Source: Marinobacter zhejiangensis (GTDB lineage: Bacteria > Pseudomonadota > Gammaproteobacteria > Pseudomonadales > Oleiphilaceae). Taken from it: DNA of 64,000 nt. Location: NCBI RefSeq assembly GCF_900114775.1, contig NZ_FOUE01000003.1, positions 434,001 through 498,000 on the forward strand, read 5' to 3'. The notes under the pieces were generated by a model, which made no database searches, was not told the DNA's origin, and saw only the letters and a list, made by a program, of their open reading frames with translations. A program made the translations under genes and the position numbers. Below, piece by piece: positions 51,307-58,356 of the stretch (the stretch's first letter is position 1; every line of letters starts with the position of its first letter).

Positions 51307-51330
51307 GGAGCAGGCGGTTATGCCTGCTCC
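51307..51330. terminator. Hairpin spanning the yhcB stop codon
   Basis: GGAGCAGGC (51307-51315) and GCCTGCTCC (51322-51330) form a 9-bp stem whose 6-base loop holds the yhcB stop codon (51318-51320). There is no U-run; it may be a weak bidirectional terminator between the converging Nif3-like gene and yhcB. Confidence 0.45.
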
Positions 51331-51755
51331 CGGGATTTTGATGCCAGACCGTAGTCTTCGGAGAGGGTCCCTTTTTCGCTGGGATCCACTTTCGGTGCGT
51401 AATCTCTTGGCGGCTCGACGCCGCTCTCGCGGTCGTCTTCGAGTCTGGCTCTGGAGGTTTCCTGATCCAGCTCCTCAAGCCAGTCCTCATCATTGCACAA
51501 GCGGTTAGCGCCGCGAGCCATGTGCTGGTTCACATCCCGGTAGGCATCGTTGAACCGGCGAAGCAGGTGAGCAGACTCCATGAAATGCTCATTGACCTGG
51601 GCCTGGTAGCGGGTGTACTCGCTGCGCAGCTCGTCAATCTGCTGCTCGGCACGCCGCTGGCGTAATGAGGAGCCCTGCCCGGAGCGGCCAATAAAAAAGC
51701 CAATAACAATGCCCGCAACAAGGGCGACGATGGCTGCCAGAATCAGGTTGGTCAT
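51318..51755 (-). CDS. yhcB: YhcB/ZapG-type membrane protein (DUF1043)
   Basis: A 145-residue protein with one N-terminal helix (TNLILAAIVALVAGIVIGFFIG) and a cytosolic coiled coil (QIDELRSEYTRYQAQVNEHFMESAHLLRRFNDAYRD, about 40-75), followed by an acidic tail. YhcB (ZapG) links cell division, elongation and envelope synthesis. The NxxFxxSAxLLxxFxxxYRxVxxHMA pattern is diagnostic. It is transcribed towards the Nif3-like gene and away from zapE, as in many relatives. Confidence 0.9.
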   Translation of the reverse strand: MTNLILAAIVALVAGIVIGFFIGRSGQGSSLRQRRAEQQIDELRSEYTRYQAQVNEHFMESAHLLRRFNDAYRDVNQHMARGANRLCNDEDWLEELDQETSRARLEDDRESGVEPPRDYAPKVDPSEKGTLSEDYGLASKSREQA

Positions 51756-52020
51756 AAGCTACGGTGTCCTTTCATGTGATAAACGACGCCAGAAATTCCA
51801 TTGTATTGGCCTGGATTTTTAGTTGTTGGGGAGGCCGTGTCAAACTCCTGTCCCCGAGTATAACTCCGTATGAAGTGATCGCCCATGGGCAATAGCTGCG
51901 CCAATCGTCGTATTGCCTGCTGCCATTGCGGCGCGGATACCAACCCCCATGGCGAAAATCGCCAAAATCAGCGACAATAGCGCGCCGTTCAGAACCATCC
52001 AATTTCGGGAAATGCCGTCG

Positions 52021-53118
52021 ATGACACCCTGGGAACGTTACCAGCAAGACCTTACTCGCCCTGATTTTCACAAAGATGCCGCTCAGGAAGACGCTGTTCG
52101 TCGCCTTCAGGCACTGTACGACAAACTGGTTGTTGCTGAAAGTCAGCGCCAAAAAACCATGGTGCGGTTGCGCCGGAAGTTGGCAAAGGGTCGTCAGGAA
52201 CCGGTCAAGGGATTGTACTTTTGGGGCGGTGTGGGTCGCGGTAAGACTTATCTGATGGATACGTTCTATGAGGCGCTGCCATTTGAGCGAAAGATGCGGG
52301 TGCATTTCCATCGCTTCATGCAGCGGGTCCATAACGAGCTAAAGACCCTGAAAGGGGAGAAGAACCCCCTTGAGCTGGTGGCTAAGCGCTTCGCTGACGA
52401 GACCTGTGTTATCTGCTTCGACGAATTTTTTGTCTCCGACATCGGTGACGCCATGATTCTGGCAACCTTGATGGATGGTTTGTTCAGCCGGGGGGTATCA
52501 CTGGTTTGTACCTCTAACATTGTTCCTGACGGCTTGTACAAAGACGGCCTGCAAAGGGCGCGCTTCCTGCCGGCCATTGAGTTAGTTAAAGAACATACGG
52601 ATGTGGTCAACGTTGATGGTGGTGTGGACTACCGTCTGCGGACCCTGGAACAGGCCGAGCTATACCATTGCCCGCTTGATGAGTCTGCGGATACCAGCCT
52701 TGGACGCAGCTATGACGGGCTGGCCTTGGAATCAGGCAGTCACACCCTTGAGCTGGATGTGAATGGACGCAAGTTGAAGGCGCTACGTCACGCGGATGAT
52801 GTGGTCTGGTTTGATTTTTCCGTGCTGTGCGATGGCCCCCGAAGTCAGAATGACTATATCGAGCTGGCGCGGGAGTTTCATGCGGTGATCATCAGCAATG
52901 TGCCGGTGCTAGGTGGTGATAAGGATGACCAGGCTCGGCGGTTCATCAACATGATTGATGAATTCTACGACCGCAACGTCAAGGTCATCATGTCGGCGGC
53001 CGCGCCTATCCATGAGCTTTACTCCGGCGGGCGACTTAACTTTGAATTTGAGCGAACAGAGTCCCGTTTGCTGGAAATGCAGTCCAGGGAGTATTTGGAG
53101 GCTCCCCACCGTCCGTAA
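52021..53118 (+). CDS. zapE: Cell division ATPase ZapE
   Basis: ZapE is an AAA+-like ATPase that acts on the Z-ring and, as AFG1/LACE1 relatives, in respiratory protein quality control. The 365-residue protein has Walker A GGVGRGKT, Walker B ICFDEFFVSDIGDAMIL and sensor TSNIVPDGLYKDGLQR. The start is taken at MTPWERYQQDL (52021); ATG 52012 is an equally open alternative just after GGGAA. Upstream in-frame codons to 51913 overlap the divergent leader. In pseudomonads rplM-rpsI follow zapE; here a thiolase does. Confidence 0.93.
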   Translation: MTPWERYQQDLTRPDFHKDAAQEDAVRRLQALYDKLVVAESQRQKTMVRLRRKLAKGRQEPVKGLYFWGGVGRGKTYLMDTFYEALPFERKMRVHFHRFMQRVHNELKTLKGEKNPLELVAKRFADETCVICFDEFFVSDIGDAMILATLMDGLFSRGVSLVCTSNIVPDGLYKDGLQRARFLPAIELVKEHTDVVNVDGGVDYRLRTLEQAELYHCPLDESADTSLGRSYDGLALESGSHTLELDVNGRKLKALRHADDVVWFDFSVLCDGPRSQNDYIELAREFHAVIISNVPVLGGDKDDQARRFINMIDEFYDRNVKVIMSAAAPIHELYSGGRLNFEFERTESRLLEMQSREYLEAPHRP

Positions 53119-53207
53119 CCGGGTAGCGGTTGTATTGGTGATTCCTATAAATAGGGCCAGTGTGGGCCATGTCCGCCTGAGCCATAACCATAAGAGGACT
53201 TTTGGTC

Positions 53208-54392
53208 ATGAGTAGTGACAGCGTAGTGATTGTCAGCGGTGTTCGCACCCCCATGGGCGGCTTTCAAGGCAGCCTGAGCTCCGTGTCGGCGGTTGATCTT
53301 GGCGCCCTCAGCATTGCTGAGGCTGTTCGCCGGGCAGGTATTGAAGCTGGCGATGTTCAGGAAATCATCATGGGCAACGTACTTCCTGCTGGCCTCAAAC
53401 AGGGCCCGGCCCGTCAGGCTATGCGTAAGGCCGGGCTGCCTGACAGCACCGGTGCCACTACCATCAACAAACTTTGCGGTTCCGGGATGAAGGCCACCAT
53501 GCTTGCCCACGACCTGATCAAGGCTGGCAGCAACGATGTGATGGTTGCTGGTGGGATGGAGAGCATGTCCAATGCGCCGTATATCCTGCTGAATGCCCGT
53601 AAAGGTTACCGTATGGGGGCTGGAGACACTGCTCAGGATCACATGTTCCTGGATGGTCTGGAAGACGCGGAAACCGGTCGTCTGATGGGGGCATTTGCCC
53701 AGGAGATGGCGGATAAGAAAGGTTATACCCGGGAAGAGATGGATAACTATGCCATCGCTTCTCTCAAGCGTGCGCAGAACGCCATCAAGGAAGGCTTGCT
53801 GAAGGACGAGATCGTTCACGTCACGGTGACTTCCCGCAAAGGGGATACGGTGGTTGAGGATGATGAGCAGCCGCTGACTGCCAACCTCGAGAAGATCCCG
53901 GCGCTGCGCCCGGCCTTTAGTAAAGATGGAACTGTTACGGCGGCGAATGCTTCTTCCATTTCCGACGGCGCCTCGGCCCTCGTATTGATGAGCGAGTCGG
54001 AAGCCGAGCGTCGCGGCCTCAAACCCATGGCACGTATCGTCGCTCACTCCACGCATTCTCAGCATCCGTCTGAATTTACCTGTGCACCGGTTGGCGCGAT
54101 CAACAAGCTGCTCGACAAAGCCGGGTGGACCAAGGATGAGGTTGATCTGTACGAAATCAACGAAGCGTTTGCCATGGTCGCCATGATGCCGATTCGTGAG
54201 CTTGGACTGGACCCGGAGAAAGTGAACGTGCACGGCGGCGCCTGTGCCCAGGGGCACCCGGTTGGCTCCACCGGTTCCCGCTTGCTGGTTACCCTGATGT
54301 ACGCGTTGCAGCGTTATGGCAAGCGTAAGGGCGTGGCTTCCCTGTGTATCGGTGGTGGTGAAGCGACAGCCATGGCGATTGAATTGATCTGA
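53208..54392 (+). CDS. Thiolase (acetyl-CoA C-acetyltransferase family)
   Basis: A 394-residue thiolase that cleaves or condenses acyl-CoA units. Cys90 in NKLCGSGMKA is the acyl-accepting residue, and the second-half motifs GGACAQGHPVGSTGSR (catalytic His) and SLCIGGGEATA (second Cys) are present. Length and lack of trifunctional partners suggest an acetoacetyl-CoA or short-chain enzyme, but the substrate is not provable here. The ATG at 53208 follows AGAGGA at a long spacing; a TTG two codons upstream is the alternative. A strong terminator follows, so it is monocistronic. Confidence 0.93.
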   Translation: MSSDSVVIVSGVRTPMGGFQGSLSSVSAVDLGALSIAEAVRRAGIEAGDVQEIIMGNVLPAGLKQGPARQAMRKAGLPDSTGATTINKLCGSGMKATMLAHDLIKAGSNDVMVAGGMESMSNAPYILLNARKGYRMGAGDTAQDHMFLDGLEDAETGRLMGAFAQEMADKKGYTREEMDNYAIASLKRAQNAIKEGLLKDEIVHVTVTSRKGDTVVEDDEQPLTANLEKIPALRPAFSKDGTVTAANASSISDGASALVLMSESEAERRGLKPMARIVAHSTHSQHPSEFTCAPVGAINKLLDKAGWTKDEVDLYEINEAFAMVAMMPIRELGLDPEKVNVHGGACAQGHPVGSTGSRLLVTLMYALQRYGKRKGVASLCIGGGEATAMAIELI

Positions 54393-54408
54393 TCAGTTCG
54401 GTTCCCGG

Positions 54409-54441
54409 AAAAAAGGCGTTCCACTCGGAACGCCTTTTTTT
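54409..54441 (+). terminator. Intrinsic terminator after the thiolase
   Basis: A 14-bp perfect stem (AAAAAAGGCGTTCC, 54409-54422, with its complement at 54427-54440) around an ACTC loop, followed by a seven-T run. It is a textbook terminator 17 bases after the stop. Confidence 0.92.
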
Positions 54442-54523
54442 ATGCCTTGTGCTAACCCTGTGGCAAGGGTGCGGTGAACTGGTTCGCATCTGGAATGTTG
54501 TCTATATTGATGCTGTGCGAGCG

Positions 54524-54594
54524 CCGGGGAGTGAATCCCTGGTTGAAAAATCATACTTTTGACTGATCAAAGCGTCAGGCAGCCTAGTTATAGT
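54524..54594 (+). promoter_or_regulatory. Candidate operator and -10 element for the DUF1302 gene
   Basis: An imperfect palindrome CCGGGGA-GTGAA-TCCCTGG (54524-54542, one G-T mismatch) lies about 50 bases before a TATAGT (54589-54594, five of six). No -35 at standard spacing exists (TTGACT at 54559-54564 is 24 bases away), as expected for an activator-dependent promoter. The rest of the 248-base leader shows nothing else I can name. Confidence 0.3.
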
Positions 54595-54688
54595 GCGAAC
54601 ATCACGAGCACCGCGCGTGAAGCCTCCAAATTCGTGAGCACCAATAATCAGAGCAGCGACTCAGAACAACAAATGGAGTAGCCTTCCA

Positions 54689-56596
54689 ATGACAAGAAAA
54701 ACTCATCAACGGCAAACCTGGGCCAAATTGCCTTTGGCCGTAGCTGTTGCAGCAGGTATGTCTGGCCAGGCGTCAGCCTTCTCGTTCTACGTGGGCGATG
54801 TGGAAGCCTCGTTTGATACCACCCTCTCCGCAGGCGCGACATGGCGTGTGTCCGACCGGGATCGCCGGTTGATTGCACAGGGTAACCTCGGGCCTGAATA
54901 TGCCCCTGGTGGCAGCCTGCAAAACATTGGGGCATCTTCGAACAACTACGATGATGGCAACCTGAACTTCGACAAGAACGATACGGTGTCCAAAATCGTC
55001 AAGGGCACCAGTGAGCTGTTCCTGAGCTACGACGTTGATAGCGATGTTCTGACTCGTGTGGGCGGTTTTGTCCGTGGCCGTTATTGGTATGATTTTGAAC
55101 TGAAAGACGAAGCTCGTGCAGTTGACTACGTAGGTCAGCAGCGCGAACTGAACGATGAAGCCAAGGCGAACGCCTCTGGCGGTGAGTTCATGGACGCTTA
55201 CGTCTTCACCGACTGGTACGTTGGTGATGTGCCCCTGAGTATCCGTTACGGCAACCAAGTCGTGAGCTGGGGTGAAAGCACCTTCATCCAGGGTGGTATC
55301 AACAGTATCAACCCTGTTGACGTACAGGCGTTTCGTGCTCCGGGTTCCCAGCTGAAAGAGGCGCTGCTGCCGGTTGAAATGCTGTACCTGTCTGCGGGTA
55401 TCACCGAAAACATCACCTTGGAAGGCTTTGTGCAGACTGACTGGGAACCCGTGCGTCCCGATGATTGTGGAACCTTCTTCTCCACCAACGATTTTGCTGC
55501 GGATGGTTGTGGTCCTGTCTTGCTGGCTGGTCAGTTGCCAGATTCCCAGGCCTATGCCCAGGGCTTTATTACTCCGCGTCTCGGTGATCAGGAGCCGGAT
55601 GAGAAAGATCAGTTTGGTGTGGCCATGCGCTGGTACATCCCTGAGCTGAACGACTCGGAGCTGGGTTTTTACTACATCAAGTACAACAGCCGCCTGCCTT
55701 ACGTCAGCGGCCTGGTCAGCAACCCGGATACCCCCGTTGGCACCCAGACCAATGACCCCAATCTGCCATCGGCACGATTCCCGAGCTACTTCATCGAGTA
55801 CCCGGAAAATATCAACCTGTACGGCATCAGTATCAACACCACCACCCCGGGTGGCTGGTCCCTGGGTGCCGAGTACAGCTTCCGCGACAATATGCCGCTG
55901 CAATGGAACGCCTTTGAGCTGATCCTGGGTGGTCTGCAGGCGCGGACTGCCGCTGATGGCAACCAGACTCCGCTGAGTCTGCTTGAGCGCCAGCGACTCG
56001 AAGAGTCTGGCGGGGCGAACCTGGCTGGTAAAGCCGTTGATGGTTATGACACATTCAAGGTTTCTCAGGCTCAGTTCACTTTGATCAAGTTCTTCGATCA
56101 GGTGATGGGAGCGAGTCGCCTGTCCTTCATCACCGAGTTTGGTGCGACCTACATCCACGATTTGCCAGATCATGATGAAGCGCGCTACGGCCGTTCAGGA
56201 ACCTTTGGGGTTGGCGAGATTCCTCTGGAAAGCCTGGGTGGGTTTGATGTGTGTGCTGCTGGCGCCAACATCAACACCAACTACTGTAACAACGAAGGGT
56301 TTACCACCGATTTCTCTTGGGGTTATCGCGCCCGCCTGGTTTGGGATTACTCCAACGCATTTGCCGGTATCAACCTGTCGCCACAGCTGGCTTGGTCACA
56401 CGACGTGAAGGGCTACGCGCCTGAGCCCGGCGGCAACTTCCAGGAAGGTAATAAGGCTATTGGGCTGTCTCTGACCGGTACCTATCAGAACCAGTACTCG
56501 GCCACTGTGAGCTACACCAACTTCTTTGGTGGCGAACCGTACAACGAAAAAACCGACCGTGACTTTGCAAGTGCGAGCGTGTCGTACGCATTTTGA
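54689..56596 (+). CDS. DUF1302 outer-membrane protein
   Basis: A 635-residue exported protein with a signal peptide ending GQASA (about residue 30) and then alternating hydrophobic strands rich in Tyr, Gly and Asp, typical of an outer-membrane beta-barrel. It matches DUF1302, a family found next to DUF1329 genes in Pseudomonas, Marinobacter and related degraders and thought to move hydrophobic compounds. It ends SVSYAF, an aromatic C-terminal residue as used by the Bam machinery. The start is preceded by GGAGTAGCCTTCC. DUF1329 follows after 31 bases. Confidence 0.85.
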   Translation: MTRKTHQRQTWAKLPLAVAVAAGMSGQASAFSFYVGDVEASFDTTLSAGATWRVSDRDRRLIAQGNLGPEYAPGGSLQNIGASSNNYDDGNLNFDKNDTVSKIVKGTSELFLSYDVDSDVLTRVGGFVRGRYWYDFELKDEARAVDYVGQQRELNDEAKANASGGEFMDAYVFTDWYVGDVPLSIRYGNQVVSWGESTFIQGGINSINPVDVQAFRAPGSQLKEALLPVEMLYLSAGITENITLEGFVQTDWEPVRPDDCGTFFSTNDFAADGCGPVLLAGQLPDSQAYAQGFITPRLGDQEPDEKDQFGVAMRWYIPELNDSELGFYYIKYNSRLPYVSGLVSNPDTPVGTQTNDPNLPSARFPSYFIEYPENINLYGISINTTTPGGWSLGAEYSFRDNMPLQWNAFELILGGLQARTAADGNQTPLSLLERQRLEESGGANLAGKAVDGYDTFKVSQAQFTLIKFFDQVMGASRLSFITEFGATYIHDLPDHDEARYGRSGTFGVGEIPLESLGGFDVCAAGANINTNYCNNEGFTTDFSWGYRARLVWDYSNAFAGINLSPQLAWSHDVKGYAPEPGGNFQEGNKAIGLSLTGTYQNQYSATVSYTNFFGGEPYNEKTDRDFASASVSYAF

Positions 56597-56627
56597 TCGG
56601 CCTGATATCGTTTTTGAGGAAACTTAG

Positions 56628-57989
56628 ATGAAATTTGACAAGACGCTTCTGGCGACAGGCATGTTGGCGGTGTCCATGTTTACCGCGAATGCTTATGGTG
56701 CTGTTTCCGCAGGTGAAGCCGCCAAACTGGGTGATACTCTGACGGCAATGGGTGCAGAAGTCGCCGGTAATGGCGATGAAATTCCGGCCTGGGACGGCGG
56801 TATGCAGAGCATCCCGGCTGGGTACAAGAACGACGGTATTTACCTTGATCCGTTTGCGGGTGAGCAGCCCCAGTTCACCATCAACCAGGGCAATGTGGAT
56901 CAGTATGCTGATCGCCTCTCCCCGGGACAGGTGGCGATGATCAGGAAGTACAGTGATTATGTTATTCCTGTATATCCTACCCATCGGACCTCGGCCTATC
57001 CGGAAAGCATTGAGCAGGAAACCATTGCCAATGCGACGGCGGTTGAGCTAGTACAGGGCGGAAACGGACTGGCGAACTACCAGAACGCTACGCCGTTCCC
57101 GATTCCACAAAATGGCCTGGAGGCCATCTGGAACCACATCACTCGCTATCGGGGTGGCTCGGTGCAGCGGAATGTTGCCCAGGTAACTCCGCAGGAGAAC
57201 GGTAACTTCAGTCCGGTTAAGTTCCAGGACGAGCTGACCTGGCGTGCGTTCCTGAGCGACTACAACCCGAATGAAGATGCGAACGTCCTGTTCTATTTCA
57301 AACAGGCCATCACTGCGCCAGCGCGTTTGGCCGGTAACGTTCTGCTGGTACACGAAACCATCGACCAGGTGGCAGAGCCTCGTCGTGCCTGGGTATACAA
57401 CGCCGGTCAGCGACGGGTACGTCGAGCGCCGCAGGTAGCCTACGATGGTCCGGGTACAGCGTCTGACGGTATGCGTACATCCGATAACTTCGATATGTAC
57501 AATGGTGCCCCGGACCGATACGACTGGGAGCTGGTTGGCAAGAAGGAAATGTACATCCCGTACAACTCCTATCGCCTGGTCGACCGCGGCCTGAGCTACA
57601 ACGAACTGGTTAAGCCTGGCCACATCAACCAGGATTACACCCGCTACGAATTGCACCGTGTATGGCACGTGCGCGCGACGTTGAAGAGTGGTGAGCGTCA
57701 TATCTACGCCCAGCGTGATATCTATATCGACGAGGATACCTGGCAGGCGGCTGTGATCGATCACTATGATGGCCGTGGCGAGCTGTGGCGGGTAGCGGAG
57801 GCTCATAGCATGTACTTCTATGACCAGGAAGTGCCTTGGTACGCCATTGAAGTGCTCTATGACCTGCTGTCTGGTCGTTACCTGGCCAATGGCCTGACCA
57901 ACGAAGAGACCAACCCGTACCAGTTCGGCGTTGAGCGTTCTGCCAGGGATTACACCCCGGCCGCCTTGAGACGTGCAGGAACACGGTAA
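56628..57989 (+). CDS. DUF1329 periplasmic protein
   Basis: A 453-residue protein with a signal peptide (MKFDKTLLATGMLAVSMFTA, cleaved about residue 24) and a single DUF1329 domain, related in fold to LolA/LolB-type lipid carriers. Typical blocks are PAWDGG, YRGGSVQRN, RRAPQVAYD and EVPWYAIEVLYDLLSGRYL. It is almost certainly cotranscribed with the DUF1302 barrel; the pair may form a periplasm-outer membrane route for a lipid or hydrophobic substrate. The MMPL/RND transporter and BNR-repeat genes that join the pair elsewhere are absent here. Confidence 0.87.
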   Translation: MKFDKTLLATGMLAVSMFTANAYGAVSAGEAAKLGDTLTAMGAEVAGNGDEIPAWDGGMQSIPAGYKNDGIYLDPFAGEQPQFTINQGNVDQYADRLSPGQVAMIRKYSDYVIPVYPTHRTSAYPESIEQETIANATAVELVQGGNGLANYQNATPFPIPQNGLEAIWNHITRYRGGSVQRNVAQVTPQENGNFSPVKFQDELTWRAFLSDYNPNEDANVLFYFKQAITAPARLAGNVLLVHETIDQVAEPRRAWVYNAGQRRVRRAPQVAYDGPGTASDGMRTSDNFDMYNGAPDRYDWELVGKKEMYIPYNSYRLVDRGLSYNELVKPGHINQDYTRYELHRVWHVRATLKSGERHIYAQRDIYIDEDTWQAAVIDHYDGRGELWRVAEAHSMYFYDQEVPWYAIEVLYDLLSGRYLANGLTNEETNPYQFGVERSARDYTPAALRRAGTR

Positions 57990-58004
57990 CCCTTCAGTTG
58001 TGCG

Positions 58005-58038
58005 AAAACGGCAGGATTAACATCCTGCCGTTTTTTTT
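58005..58038 (+). terminator. Intrinsic terminator after DUF1329
   Basis: A 13-bp perfect stem (58005-58017 with 58022-58034) with a TAAC loop and an eight-T run, 15 bases after the DUF1329 stop. It separates the DUF1302-DUF1329 message from the regulator gene. Confidence 0.92.
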
Positions 58039-58128
58039 GGTCTGTACCTCAGGCAGTTACACAGGACACCCGGATGTAACAATATGTTCGGAATTTGTCA
58101 TAAATAAAGTGTCAGGCTGTCAAATATT

Positions 58129-58156
58129 TTGCAGGTTCCAGTATTTCTGGTTTAAT
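58129..58156 (+). promoter_or_regulatory. Candidate promoter of the LuxR-family regulator
   Basis: TTGCAG (58129-58134), a 16-base spacer and TTTAAT (58151-58156, five of six) with a preceding TGG that makes an extended -10. It would give a leader of about 190 bases. The 318-base gap between the terminator and the regulator start (58039-58356) holds this promoter and the ATACTAA repeats described separately; I see no other gene in it. Confidence 0.4.
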
Positions 58157-58169
58157 CATCGAAGCACTC

Positions 58170-58240
58170 ATACTAAAGGCGTACCCAACGTAGGTCGCCA
58201 TTACCAAGTCATACCTGAAGCACCGACATACTAATACTAA
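58170..58240 (+). repeat. ATACTAA repeats in the regulator leader
   Basis: ATACTAA occurs three times: 58170-58176, 58228-58234 and 58234-58240, the last two sharing a base as ATACTAATACTAA. The first and third are followed by AGG-GCG-like sequence (AAGGCG, AAGGGCG). They could be protein-binding half-sites or leader RNA elements. Confidence 0.35.
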
Positions 58241-58356
58241 AGGGCGCTTTTTCAGGATGGCTTCAGTTCAGAAGCTTTTTCAATTGTTGGGCGTGCGAAT
58301 TCGGTGCAGCGATGCACTTGAGCCGGATGGTTGCACGCCAAGCGCAGGGGTAGCGA

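Noticed and set aside
54559..54594. TTGACT and TATAGT as a standard sigma-70 promoter for the DUF1302 gene
   Set aside because: The spacing is 24 bases, too long for sigma-70. The -10 alone was kept as part of an activator-dependent candidate.
54773..56173. 466-codon open frame on the minus strand
   Set aside because: It lies entirely opposite the DUF1302 gene, which has a signal peptide, a good ribosome binding site and a cotranscribed partner. The antisense product shows no domain.
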